From contig NZ_JAJALI010000013.1 in NCBI RefSeq assembly GCF_020523795.1, positions 55,289-119,288 of the forward strand: a stretch of 64,000 nt of DNA, in the 5' to 3' direction. Shown here piece after piece: positions 16,978-29,288 of this stretch; within the stretch, counting starts at the first letter, position 1; each line of letters begins with the position of its first letter. The position numbers were made by a program, and so were the translations under genes. Source of the stretch: Ancylobacter sp. Lp-2 (GTDB lineage: Bacteria; Pseudomonadota; Alphaproteobacteria; Rhizobiales; Xanthobacteraceae). The notes under the pieces were generated by a model that saw only the letters and a list, made by a program, of their open reading frames with translations, ran no database searches and was not told the DNA's origin.

Positions 16978-19734
16978 TCAGTCGGCCGCCTCCTCCCCGA
17001 TCTCGTCCTCGCCTTCTTCCTCGCTCACGCGCTCGACCGACACCACCTTCTCGTCGTCGGCGGTGTTGAACACGATCACGCCCTGGCTGCCGCGCCCGAC
17101 GACGCGGATGCCGTTCACCGGACAGCGGATCAGCTGGCCGCCATCGCTGACCAGCATGATCTGATCGGCATCCTCCACCGGGAAGGAGGCGACCAACGGC
17201 CCGTTGCGGTCGTTAACCGCCATCGCGACGATGCCCTTGCCGCCGCGGCGCGTGGCACGGTACTCGAAGGACGAGGTCCGCTTGCCATAGCCGTTCTCCG
17301 ACAGGGTAAGGAGGAACTGCTCGGCGGCGCCCATCTCGGCATAACGAGTCTGGCCGAGCTCGCTGCCGCCGGCATCGACCTCCTCGGCATCCGCGTCGAC
17401 GACCTCCGCCTCGATGTCCGCCGCTTCATCCACTTCGTTAAGGCTACGTCGCACGGCGTTGGCACGCTTGATATATTCAGCGCGCTCCTCCGCCGTCGCG
17501 TCCACATGCCGGATGATCGCCATCGAGATCAGGCGATCGCTCTCGTCGAGCTGGATGCCGCGCACGCCCATGGAATCACGCCCCTTAAAGACGCGCACCT
17601 CGGTGGTGGGGAAGCGGATGCACTGCCCCTTGGCGGTGGTCAGCAGCACGTCGTCGCTCTCGGAGCAGAGCTGGACGCCGGCGATCGCCTCACCTTCCTC
17701 CAGCTTCATGGCGATCTTGCCGTTGCGGTTCACATTGGTGAAGTCGGACAGCTCGTTGCGCCGCACCGTACCGCCGGTGGTGGCGAACATGATCTGCAGG
17801 CGGCCCCACGCCTCCTCCTCCGGCAGCGCCATGATGGAGGTGATGCGCTCGTCGGAATCCAGCGGCAGGATGTTGACCAGCGCCTTGCCGCGTCCCTGCG
17901 GGGTGGCGATCGGCAACCGCCAGACCTTCAGCTTGTAGACCTGCCCCTTGGAGGAGAAGAACAGCACCGGGGCATGGGTTGAGGCGACGAACAGGCGGGT
18001 GACGAAATCCTCGTCGCGCGTCTGCATGCCAGAACGGCCTTTGCCGCCGCGCCGCTGCGCCCGATAGGTCGAGAGCGGCACCCGCTTCACATAGCCGGCA
18101 TGCGAGACGGTGACGACCATGTCCTCGCGGGCGATCAGGTCCTCGTCCTCGAAATCGCCCTCGCCTTCGGTGATCTCGGTCCGGCGCGGGGTGCCGAACT
18201 GCGTCCTCACCTCGAGCAGCTCGTCCTTGACGATCTGGCGGATGCGGACGCGGCTCGCCAGGATCTCGAGATATTCGCGGATCTCGACGGCGATCTTGTC
18301 GAGCTCGTCGGCGATCTCGTCGCGGCCCAGCGCGGTGAGGCGCTGCAGGCGCAGTTCGAGAATGGCGCGTGCCTGCTCCTCGGACAGCTGATAGGTGCCG
18401 TCCTCGTTCAACCGATGGCGCGGGTCATCGATCAGCGCGATCAGCGGCGCCACATCCAGCGCCGGCCAGTGCCGCGTCATCAGCAGCTCGCGCGCGGTGG
18501 CCGGATCCGGCGAGGTGCGGATGGTGCGGATGACCTCGTCGATATTGGCCACCGCAATGGCGAGACCGACCAGCACATGCGCGCGGTCACGTGCCTTGCG
18601 CAGCAGGAACTTGGTCCGGCGGCTCACCACCTCCTCGCGGAAGGCGACGAAGGCGGTCAGAAGGTCGAGCAGCGTCATCACCGCCGGACGACCGCCATTC
18701 AACGCCACCATGTTAGCGCCGAAGGAGGTCTGCAGCGCCGTCATGCGGAACAGGTTGTTCAGCACCACGTCGCCCTGGGCGTCGCGCTTGATCTCGATGA
18801 CGATGCGCAGACCCTCGCGCGAGGATTCGTCGCGGATCTCGGAGATGCCTTCCAGCCGCTTGTCGCGCACCAGCTCGGCCATGCGCTCGATCATCGTCGC
18901 CTTGTTCACCTGATAGGGAATCTCGGTGACGATGATGGCTTCGCGATCCTTGCGGATCGTCTCCACCGTGGCACGGGCCCGCATGACGATCGAGCCGCGC
19001 CCGGTCATATAGGCCTGGCGAATGCCGCTGCGCCCGAGGATCAGCGCGCCGGTGGGAAAGTCCGGGCCCGGCAGGATGTCGAGCAGCCGCTCGACATCGA
19101 TATCCGGCTCGTCAATCAGCGCGATGGTGGCATCGATCACCTCGCCGAGATTGTGCGGCGGGATATTGGTGGCCATGCCGACCGCGATACCGCCCGCACC
19201 ATTGACCAGCAAATTGGGGAAGCGCGCCGGAAGGACCGTCGGCTCCTGTTCGCGGCCGTCGTAATTGTCCTGGAAGTCGACAGTGTCCTTCTCGAGATCG
19301 TCGAGCAGCGACAGTGCCGGCCGCGCGAGACGTACCTCGGTGTAGCGTTCGGCCGCCGGTGGGTCGCCGTCGACCGAGCCGAAATTGCCCTGGCCGTCGA
19401 TCAGCGGCAGGCGCATGGAGAAGTCCTGCGCCAGGCGCACCAGCGCATCGTAGATCGCCTGGTTGCCGTGCGGATGGTACTTGCCCATCGTGTCGCCGGT
19501 GACGCGGGCGGACTTGTTGTAGGGGCGCTCGGGAACGTAGTTGTTCTCGCGCATCGAGAACAGGATGCGGCGATGCACCGGCTTCAGGCCGTCGCGCACG
19601 TCGGGCAGCGCGCGGGAGACGATCACGCTCATCGCATAGTCGAGATAGCTGCGCGAGAGCTCCTCGGTGATCGAAACGGGCCGGATATCCGAAGGACCTT
19701 CGTCCTCGGGCCTCAGCGTATCGGAATCGGACAA
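16978..19734 (-). CDS. gyrA: DNA gyrase subunit A
   Basis: 918 residues. It is the breakage-reunion subunit of gyrase. The catalytic Tyr131 in [10 protein letters not shown] and the GyrA box QRRGGKG near residue 560 are intact. In the quinolone-resistance region the sequence is [10 protein letters not shown]: Asn91 and Gln92 stand where E. coli has Asp82 and Ser83, while Asp96 (E. coli 87) is kept. The C-terminal beta-pinwheel holds an acidic insertion (about residues 750-800, rich in E/D/V/A) between blades, as in other alphaproteobacteria. It ends with an acidic tail. Confidence 0.96.
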   Translation of the reverse strand: MSDSDTLRPEDEGPSDIRPVSITEELSRSYLDYAMSVIVSRALPDVRDGLKPVHRRILFSMRENNYVPERPYNKSARVTGDTMGKYHPHGNQAIYDALVRLAQDFSMRLPLIDGQGNFGSVDGDPPAAERYTEVRLARPALSLLDDLEKDTVDFQDNYDGREQEPTVLPARFPNLLVNGAGGIAVGMATNIPPHNLGEVIDATIALIDEPDIDVERLLDILPGPDFPTGALILGRSGIRQAYMTGRGSIVMRARATVETIRKDREAIIVTEIPYQVNKATMIERMAELVRDKRLEGISEIRDESSREGLRIVIEIKRDAQGDVVLNNLFRMTALQTSFGANMVALNGGRPAVMTLLDLLTAFVAFREEVVSRRTKFLLRKARDRAHVLVGLAIAVANIDEVIRTIRTSPDPATARELLMTRHWPALDVAPLIALIDDPRHRLNEDGTYQLSEEQARAILELRLQRLTALGRDEIADELDKIAVEIREYLEILASRVRIRQIVKDELLEVRTQFGTPRRTEITEGEGDFEDEDLIAREDMVVTVSHAGYVKRVPLSTYRAQRRGGKGRSGMQTRDEDFVTRLFVASTHAPVLFFSSKGQVYKLKVWRLPIATPQGRGKALVNILPLDSDERITSIMALPEEEAWGRLQIMFATTGGTVRRNELSDFTNVNRNGKIAMKLEEGEAIAGVQLCSESDDVLLTTAKGQCIRFPTTEVRVFKGRDSMGVRGIQLDESDRLISMAIIRHVDATAEERAEYIKRANAVRRSLNEVDEAADIEAEVVDADAEEVDAGGSELGQTRYAEMGAAEQFLLTLSENGYGKRTSSFEYRATRRGGKGIVAMAVNDRNGPLVASFPVEDADQIMLVSDGGQLIRCPVNGIRVVGRGSQGVIVFNTADDEKVVSVERVSEEEGEDEIGEEAAD

Positions 19735-19993
19735 GGAAGCGACTTTCCGTAGATTGCTTATCGAACTGTTTTATCTAGCCGATTCCGCCCGTCAACGCCA
19801 GCGCGCCGGCTCCGCAACCTCCGTAAATTCTGTATAAATTACAATAACTTGCAGCGCCATTTTTGAAGCAGGCGGAAAAGGTGGCGGAACCGTGGCCAAC
19901 TGGCGCGAAAATACCTTCACGCCTGCCCGCGCCTCATAGCAAGATACACTTGCACCGCCGGCATCCCGAGCGGGATGGAAGGGCACGGCACGG

Positions 19994-20620
19994 ATGCTCG
20001 ACTACGTCATATCGGCTGCGGTCACGATGTTGGTGGTCATCGATCCGATCGGCCTGGCACCGCTGTTTCTCGCGGTCACCACCGGCCTTGCGGCGGAGGA
20101 ACGACGCCACGTCGCCTGGCGCGCCTCGGCGATCGCCCTCGCCATCCTCGCCCTGTTCGGCCTCGTCGGCGCGCCACTGCTGGCCGCGCTCGGCATCACC
20201 CTGCCCGCCTTTCGCATCGCCGGCGGGCTGCTGCTGTTCACCATTTCATTCGAAATGGTGTTTGGCCGGCGCAGCGAACGCAAGTCCGACGCCACCGATG
20301 CAGCGATGCGCGAGCATCTGCTGCACAATCTCGCGGTGTTTCCGCTCGCCATTCCGCTGATGGCCGGCCCCGGCGCCATCACCGCCATGATGCTGCTCGC
20401 CGGCGAAGCGCGGGGTGACGGCGCCCGCCTCGTCGCCCTGTTCGCTATCACCTTGCTGGTGATCGCCGCCTGCCTCGTCGTTTACCTCGCCGCCGACCGG
20501 GTGAACCGTTGGCTCGGCATCACCGGCAACGCCATATTGACGCGCCTGCTCGGCGTCGTTCTGGCCGCCCTCGCCGTACAATTCGTCATCGATGGCGTGA
20601 AGACGGCGTTCGGGCTGTAG
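19994..20620 (+). CDS. MarC family integral membrane protein
   Basis: 208 residues, about six membrane helices. The family mark is the N-terminal segment VVIDPIGLAPLFLAV and the later FPLAIPLMAGPGAI, both typical of MarC/UPF0056 proteins. The biochemical function of the family is not established; the old multiple-antibiotic-resistance label is historical. The start at 19994 has only a weak ribosome site. It is a single gene closed by the hairpin at 20711. Confidence 0.88.
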   Translation: MLDYVISAAVTMLVVIDPIGLAPLFLAVTTGLAAEERRHVAWRASAIALAILALFGLVGAPLLAALGITLPAFRIAGGLLLFTISFEMVFGRRSERKSDATDAAMREHLLHNLAVFPLAIPLMAGPGAITAMMLLAGEARGDGARLVALFAITLLVIAACLVVYLAADRVNRWLGITGNAILTRLLGVVLAALAVQFVIDGVKTAFGL

Positions 20621-21045
20621 CCCCCTACGAGATTATTCGGGCCGCACCATCACTCGGAGGTCAACACTCCCACGGCATCGGCCACGCGCGCGACGCCGGA
20701 AGAAGGAACCGCCGACCCCGGTCGGCTTTTGGCCGAACCTCACTCGGCTATGACGGACCCGAAAACCAGATACCGCCCTCGCACCACGACTGCGACAGGC
20801 CGTGCGCTCCGACGGACACGCCAGTGACCGCCGCCGCTACCGCCAACCGCGTCAGCCGCTCGCCGTGGCCACCTCCTGCACACGAATGATCGTGCCCAAG
20901 CGGGGAACTGAGAGCTCCCATCAACCCGACGAGACTGAATTGCCCGCGCGCCCACACGAGGACCGCGGTGAGGCGGAGCCGGAAGCACCGTCACGCGCCG
21001 CTGCGGGAGCACGCGCTCGCCGCACCGGAGCCGGCACCCAGATAT
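20621..21045. other. Intergenic region between marC-like gene and ssb
   Basis: 425 nt between convergent genes. Apart from the terminator at 20711-20730 no gene-like frame, RNA or repeat is seen. Short open frames here have no family-like composition. Confidence 0.5.
20711..20730 (+). terminator. Intrinsic terminator after the MarC-family gene
   Basis: GCCGACC/GGTCGGC (20711-20717 and 20720-20726) is followed directly by TTTT. It lies 90 nt after the stop codon. Confidence 0.65.
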
Positions 21046-21603
21046 TCAGAACGGAATTTCGTCGTCGATGTCGCTGTTGCCGCCACCGAACGCGCCGCCG
21101 CGCGAAGCCGCCCCGCCGGAGACCGCCGCCGGCTTGCGCTCGCCGCCGAACGAGCCCCGGGCCGAGGAGCCGCCGAAAGAAGAACCGCCGGAGCCGAAAT
21201 CGCTGCTGCCCGAGCCGTAATCGTCGCCACCACCGGCACCTTCGCCACCGCTGCGGCTGTCGAGAATGGTCAGCTCGCCACGGAATTGCCGCAGCACCAC
21301 CTCGGTGAAATAGCGCTCCGCCCCGGACTGGTCGGTCGCCTTCCGCGTCTCCAGCTGGCCCTCGATGTAAACCTTCGTGCCCTTGCGCAGATACTGTTCG
21401 GCGATGCGCAGCAGGTTTTCGTTGAAGATCACCACGCTGTGCCATTCCGTGCGCTCGCGGCGCTCGCCCGAGGCCTTGTCGCGCCACGTCTCGGACGTGG
21501 CGATGCGCAGATTGCACACCCGCCCGCCATTCTGGAACGTCCGCACTTCCGGATCCCGGCCGAGATTGCCGACCAGGATCACCTTGTTGACGCTGCCAGC
21601 CAT
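21046..21603 (-). CDS. ssb: Single-stranded DNA-binding protein
   Basis: 185 residues. The OB-fold covers residues 1-110 ([16 protein letters not shown], then [11 protein letters not shown], then the [10 protein letters not shown] segment). A Gly/Ser-rich disordered linker leads to the acidic tip DIDDEIPF, which docks repair proteins. It is divergent to uvrA across a region with one SOS box, so damage induction of both is expected. Confidence 0.96.
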   Translation of the reverse strand: MAGSVNKVILVGNLGRDPEVRTFQNGGRVCNLRIATSETWRDKASGERRERTEWHSVVIFNENLLRIAEQYLRKGTKVYIEGQLETRKATDQSGAERYFTEVVLRQFRGELTILDSRSGGEGAGGGDDYGSGSSDFGSGGSSFGGSSARGSFGGERKPAAVSGGAASRGGAFGGGNSDIDDEIPF

Positions 21604-21748
21604 TCCGTCCTCCAAAAAATCCGTCTGTCGCATACCGCAAAGGGCCGGTGACTATAGACCATCGCGCCGGACATCGCCGGACAAACGCCGCCCTCGTCCA
21701 CATCTTTGGCTAACGATCGCTCGATGCCCACGCGCCCACTCGAATAAT

Positions 21749-21763
21749 GTTCTTGTTATGTTC
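21749..21763. promoter_or_regulatory. LexA (SOS) box, GTTC-N7-GTTC, between ssb and uvrA
   Basis: Two GTTC half-sites separated by exactly seven bases form the direct-repeat operator known for alphaproteobacterial LexA. It lies 146 nt before the ssb start and 170 nt before the uvrA start in the 329-nt divergent region. LexA itself is encoded at 50756. The rest of the intergenic region (21604-21932) shows no gene. Confidence 0.85.
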
Positions 21764-21932
21764 GTATCATCGTGCATAGTGCGACGCAAGCCCGATGACG
21801 TTTTGCCCGAGCGACACTATGTTTGACGCCATGCAGCAAGTGCGAGCGCCCTCCCCGAGGCGGCCATGCCGCCCACCCGGGGGACCGGGCGCTTTCGTGC
21901 TGTCCCTCCGGGACCGGGATTGAGAGACAGGA

Positions 21933-24835
<2,903 letters not shown>

Positions 24836-24839
<4 letters not shown>

Positions 24840-25378
24840 CCTCGGCCGCGTCGGACCGCAGACCAGTGCGGTGTACGATGCGGCCGGTCGGCAGGGGCGG
24901 ATGTGCAGTGCGGACAATATCTGTGGCGAGACGCCGGCGCGGCGCCGGCGACGGTTGCGCCGATCTTGCCGATCGAGCCGATAGGCGCGAGCCATGGGCG
25001 GATCGGCGGATCCCGAACGATCTCGCATGCAGCAGGCCGGAGCGAGGCATCCCGGACGACGGAATTCTGGATGACAGTGTTCCGGACGATCGCGCCCCAG
25101 ACGGTAATATGCTGGACGGCAGCATCCCGGACGATGGCGTCCCGGACGGCAGCATGCCGGACAGAAGTATGCCGAACGGCGGCGTTCCGGGTGGCAGCGT
25201 CGCGGTCGCAACGCCCGGCCCTCTTCGACGTCCGCGCGTGGCGCTGCGAGGCTGGGGAACGGCACGGACCGCCGGTCTCCATACGGGCAGCTGCCGGGCC
25301 GGCCCGATCCCAACCCCTGCGCTTCGATCGACCGATATCGTCGCTAACGTGACGGGACGCCAGCATGGGTTTCCTTAA
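24836..25378 (+). other. Possible open frame across the uvrA-TPR gap (180 codons), doubtful
   Basis: An ATG overlaps the uvrA stop as ATGA, and the frame ends 14 nt inside the TPR gene start. That is a layout seen with coupled genes. The first 70 codons are Arg-rich and unlike a protein. Codons 71-120 form ten five-residue units of the type G-[IV]-P-D-D/G, in which many unit-to-unit differences fall on third codon positions (GAC/GAT, AGC/AGT, GTC/GTT). The 525-nt stretch between the neighbours holds no other candidate. Because a 15-bp repeat keeps several frames open together, I treat coding as unproven. Confidence 0.2.
25046..25195. repeat. Tandem 15-bp repeat, ten units
   Basis: Ten consecutive, imperfect 15-bp units with the approximate pattern RGYRTYCCGGACGRY, without spacers. 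The unit length is a multiple of three, so frames on both strands stay open and give five-residue periodicities. It is unlike a CRISPR array, which has spacers. The tract sits between uvrA and a TPR protein gene. Confidence 0.85.
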
Positions 25379-27647
25379 AACTGGCTTGGAGAAGGTGGCG
25401 GCGGTGTGCGTCGGCGCCGCGGCCCTGGCTTTCGGGACCCCTCCCGCCGGCGCGATGGAGGTTGGCATCGGCACGGCCGCGTTGATCGGCTTCGTACTCG
25501 ACCGCCGGGAAAAGTTCGGACCGGAGTGCCGACGGGTACGCGAGCGGCTGCAACGCGATCTCCTCGCCTCCTATGGCGAATTGATCGCCGGCAGCGACGG
25601 CGACGCCACGGTGCGGACCGAGCTGCGTGCCGCCGACGCGGCTCTGGACGAGGCGCTGGAGCACTGCGTGATCGACCGCGCGGCGCTGGCGGCCGCCGCC
25701 GTCAGCCGCGAAGGATTTGCCGACCGCGCCGCCATCGTGATCATGGCCCGTCTTGGCGAGGCGCACCCTGAGCTTTTCGGCCCGGAAAGGCGCGACACTC
25801 TATCTTACCGGTTCGCCGGCGACGTGGTGCGGGCGGGTATCGCCACCGCCGCCGAGGATGCCGACTATTACCGCCGGCTCGAACCTCTGCTTATGCTCGA
25901 GTTCGGCCGGGCGCTCGGGGCTGTGCGCGAGGACGTCGCGGAAACGCGCCGGACGGTCGAGCAGATCCGCGACGACTATCGCCGCGAACTCGCGCTGGCG
26001 AAGGACAAGCTGCACGCCACGGAAGCCGATCTCGTCTCGTTGCTGACCTTTATCCTTCAGCGGCGGGTCTCGCGCGAGACCGTTCCGGACGCGCTCGAAC
26101 AGTCCTATACGCGCCTCACCGAGTTGCGCGAGAGCTTCGGTGACCTCGGTTCGCTCGCCAATGAGACGCCGGAGATCGCTCCGCTGCTGGAGCGTGCCAA
26201 TGCCGCGCTCACCGCCGGGGAGAGCTTCTCGCTCGACGACGCCGACCGCGCGCTCGCCGAGGTGGACCGGCGCTACCAGGACGTCATCGCCGCGCGCGAG
26301 GAGACGCTCAAGCGCCACAAGGCAAACCGGGCACAGATTCTCGGCAAGCGCGCCGAACTGGCGACGATCAAATATGCCCACGCTGAAGCTGTCAGCCTGC
26401 TAAGGGAGCGGGCCGCGCTGCTGGCAGAATCCATCGGACCGGACCATCCCGAGACTCTTGCGGGCATCGCCCAACTCGCCCTCGGCCTCGACGCCCAGGG
26501 GCGCCATGGAGAGGCCGAGCCGCTCCACCGCCAGGTGACGGATGCCGTCGAACAGCTTCTCGGGAGCGAACACGAAGCAACTCTTGAGTACCGGAGTGAT
26601 CTCGCGCTCAATCTCGATGCGCGAGGGCTTCACGCGGAGGCCGAGTCGCTTCATCGCAGCTCGCTGGAGATTCGCCGGCGCACGCTTGGAGACATGCATC
26701 CCCACACGGGCTGGAGCTGCAACAATCTCGCCCTCAACCTGCATGCCCAAGGCCGCTATCGGGAAGCCGAGCCGCTCCATCGTCAGGCGTTCGACATCGC
26801 GCGCAGCGCGCCGGATGCGGAATACTCGTCGAGCATGGCGAGCAGCAACAATCTCGCCACCAACCTGAAGGCACAAGCTAGATATGCCGAGGCCGAGCAG
26901 CTTTATTGCCAGGCACTCACCTTGTGCGAGGCGAACCTCGGTGAGGAGCACCCGGACACCGCTACGATTTACGACAATCTCGCCACCAACAAGGTCCATC
27001 AGGGTCTTTACGTCGAGGCGGAATCCTTGTTCGCGAAGGCTCTGGACATCCGGCAAAGGTTTCTCGGCGACGACCACCCTTACACAGCCCAGAGCTTCAA
27101 CAATGTCGGCCACAATCTGTACAGCCAGGGTCGACATGAAGAGGCCGAGCGGTTCCAGCGCAAGGCGCTCAACATCCGGCAGCGGATCCTAGGGGAGGAT
27201 CACCCCTCTACCGCAGCGAGCTACGACAATCTCGCCTCGCTGCTCGATAGCCTACATCGCTATGCCGAGGCTGAGCCCCTGCATCGCCAGGCGCTCGCCA
27301 TCCAGCGCCACAGGCTTGGCCCTGACCATCCCGATACCGCCATAAGCGTCGGCAGCCTCGGGACCAATCTGGTGCACCAACGTCACCTCGGCGAAGCCGA
27401 GGCGCTGCTGCGCGACGCGCTCGGCCTCTACGAGCAGGCGTTCGGGCCGGACCATCCCGATACCGCGTTCCCCTGCATCAATCTCGCTTATTGCCTGACG
27501 GTGCAGGGGCGCCATAGCGAGGCCGAGCCGTTGTATCGGCGGGCGCTAGATATCCGTGATCGACGGCTCGGCACGAACCACCCGGACACCGCGAAAAGCC
27601 GCGCCTACGTCGCCGCTAACTTGCGCGCGCAGGGCAAGGGGTCCTAA
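25365..27647 (+). CDS. Large tetratricopeptide-repeat protein (kinesin light chain-like repeats)
   Basis: 760 residues. Residues 1-50 hold a hydrophobic segment (VAAVCVGAAALAFG, then GIGTAALIGFVL) that could be a signal anchor. Residues about 50-330 are a charged, mostly helical region including a probable coiled coil around 185-330. From about 345 to the end there are nine or ten TPRs of 42 residues with the repeated core GxxHPxT...NLAxxLxxQGRxxEAExLxRxAL. Such repeats build protein-binding scaffolds; no enzymatic domain, NB-ARC or CHAT domain is visible in this chain. Partner and role are unknown. It is preceded by the 15-bp repeat tract. Confidence 0.85.
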   Translation: MGFLKTGLEKVAAVCVGAAALAFGTPPAGAMEVGIGTAALIGFVLDRREKFGPECRRVRERLQRDLLASYGELIAGSDGDATVRTELRAADAALDEALEHCVIDRAALAAAAVSREGFADRAAIVIMARLGEAHPELFGPERRDTLSYRFAGDVVRAGIATAAEDADYYRRLEPLLMLEFGRALGAVREDVAETRRTVEQIRDDYRRELALAKDKLHATEADLVSLLTFILQRRVSRETVPDALEQSYTRLTELRESFGDLGSLANETPEIAPLLERANAALTAGESFSLDDADRALAEVDRRYQDVIAAREETLKRHKANRAQILGKRAELATIKYAHAEAVSLLRERAALLAESIGPDHPETLAGIAQLALGLDAQGRHGEAEPLHRQVTDAVEQLLGSEHEATLEYRSDLALNLDARGLHAEAESLHRSSLEIRRRTLGDMHPHTGWSCNNLALNLHAQGRYREAEPLHRQAFDIARSAPDAEYSSSMASSNNLATNLKAQARYAEAEQLYCQALTLCEANLGEEHPDTATIYDNLATNKVHQGLYVEAESLFAKALDIRQRFLGDDHPYTAQSFNNVGHNLYSQGRHEEAERFQRKALNIRQRILGEDHPSTAASYDNLASLLDSLHRYAEAEPLHRQALAIQRHRLGPDHPDTAISVGSLGTNLVHQRHLGEAEALLRDALGLYEQAFGPDHPDTAFPCINLAYCLTVQGRHSEAEPLYRRALDIRDRRLGTNHPDTAKSRAYVAANLRAQGKGS

Positions 27648-27693
27648 GGGCGGAGCGGCCCCGCGACCGACGCGCGAGCCGGGGCAAGCCGCC

Positions 27694-28764
27694 CTATCCT
27701 TGCGCCCGCACCCGCCGCAGGTGCAGCGTGACGCCGATCAGCACGATGGTGGCGCCGAACTGGTGCGCCAGCGCGATGTCGATCGGCACCTGATGGATCA
27801 GCGTCAATATGCCGAGCAGCGCCTGCGCCGCCACCAGCCCCACCAGCAGCGCCGCGCGGCCGCCGGCCGGGCTCGCGCGCAGCGCCAGCCAGTTCACCAC
27901 CGCCAGCGCCAGCACCGTATAGGCGGTCATGCGGTGGTTGAACTGCACGGTGAGCACGTTCTCGAACAGGTTGCGCCACGCCGGCTGCTGCACCAGCAGG
28001 TTCTCGACCGGCGGAATGAAATGCCCGTCCATCAGCGGCCAGGTGGTGTAGGTGAGCCCGGCATCCAGCCCGGCGACCAGACCGCCGAGGAAGATCTGCA
28101 GCAGCACGACGGCGAACAGCGCCCAGGCGAGCGGTACCGCCAGCGGCACGCCCGCGCGCGCGCCCGGCGTGGGCTGGTCCGTGCGGGCCGGCCGCAGGCC
28201 GTCGGCCACCGCCATCGTGGCGGCGAGGATGAGGCAGGCGAGCGTCAGATGCGTCGCCAGCCGGTACTGGCTGACATCGACGCGGCCGACGAGGCCGGAC
28301 GCCACCATCCACCAGCCGACCGCCCCTTGCAGCCCACCGAGCAGGAACAGCCCGCCGAGCTTCCAGCGCAGCGGGCCGGTGACCAGGCCCCGCCACAGGA
28401 AATACAGAAAGGGCAGCAGGAAGACGAAACCGATCAGCCGGCCGAGCAGCCGATGCCCCCATTCCCACCAGAAGATGGTGCGGAACTCGGCGAGGCTCAT
28501 GCCTCGATTGATCTGCTGATATTGCGGGATCTGCTGGTACTTCTCGAACTCGGCCTGCCACGCCGCCTCGGAGAGCGGCGGCAGAGTGCCGGCGACCGGC
28601 TTCCACTCGGTGATCGACAGGCCGGATTCGGTGAGCCGCGTGGCGCCGCCCACCACCACCATCAGCACGATCAGCGCCGCCACCGCATAGAGCCACAGCC
28701 GCACCGGGCGCAGCCGGTCCGTGGCCGGCGCGGCGGAAAGATCGACGGTGCCGGAGAGGGCCAT
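27694..28764 (-). CDS. ctaA: Heme A synthase (COX15/CtaA, type 2)
   Basis: 356 residues with eight predicted membrane helices. It oxidises heme O to heme A for aa3-type cytochrome oxidase. The motifs [29 protein letters not shown] and FNHRMTAY contain the conserved heme-ligand histidines. The length and the absence of the cysteine pair found in the Bacillus type fit the alphaproteobacterial/mitochondrial COX15 group. AGGAG is 6 nt before the start. Confidence 0.94.
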   Translation of the reverse strand: MALSGTVDLSAAPATDRLRPVRLWLYAVAALIVLMVVVGGATRLTESGLSITEWKPVAGTLPPLSEAAWQAEFEKYQQIPQYQQINRGMSLAEFRTIFWWEWGHRLLGRLIGFVFLLPFLYFLWRGLVTGPLRWKLGGLFLLGGLQGAVGWWMVASGLVGRVDVSQYRLATHLTLACLILAATMAVADGLRPARTDQPTPGARAGVPLAVPLAWALFAVVLLQIFLGGLVAGLDAGLTYTTWPLMDGHFIPPVENLLVQQPAWRNLFENVLTVQFNHRMTAYTVLALAVVNWLALRASPAGGRAALLVGLVAAQALLGILTLIHQVPIDIALAHQFGATIVLIGVTLHLRRVRAQG

Positions 28765-28971
28765 ATGCAGCTCCTGCGGTTCGGCGGCCGGCCCTCCTTG
28801 CGGAAGGCTCCGGCCGATCCGATGTTCGACGTCGGGCCTCGACCCGCGGCGGGGATCGATACCGGGTCCCGGCGCCGGGTTTCAACCTAGCGTCGGAGCG
28901 GATATAGCTCACCGCGCGCCCGCACAACCGGGCGAATTGTCCCTGAGATCACTTATCGGGCACCCCCGCCG

Positions 28972-29244
28972 ATGGATGACCGCGCCTCCCGACCCGCAGA
29001 GCGCCCGAGCGAACCCCCTTCGCTGCCGCCGCGTTTGCGCAAGTTCATCGGCACCTGCCTGATCCTGATGCTGGTGATCGTCTGGTCGCTCGGCGCCATG
29101 GCGCTGGCGCAGGGCCGGGTGACGACGCTGCCGGGTTTCTGGCAGTTCATCGCCTATGTCGTGCTCGGCATTGGCTGGGTGGTGCCGGCGGCGGTGCTGA
29201 TCCGCTGGATGCAGAAGGGCGACCGCAAGCCGGAAACGCTCTGA
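28972..29244 (+). CDS. DUF2842 domain-containing small membrane protein
   Basis: 90 residues. A Pro/Ser-rich 20-residue N-terminus is followed by RKFIGTCLILMLVIVWSL and a second membrane helix ending VVPAAVLIRWMQ, the typical DUF2842 layout in alphaproteobacteria. The function is unknown. It is divergent to ctaA, an arrangement that I believe recurs in related genomes. Confidence 0.8.
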   Translation: MDDRASRPAERPSEPPSLPPRLRKFIGTCLILMLVIVWSLGAMALAQGRVTTLPGFWQFIAYVVLGIGWVVPAAVLIRWMQKGDRKPETL

Positions 29245-29288
29245 GCGCCGATCGGCGAGCGACCCGGCACGACCTTATCGCCGCGACC

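Noticed and set aside
18100..19752. A 550-codon plus-strand frame opposite gyrA
   Set aside because: Antisense shadow of GyrA; composition is typical of such shadows.
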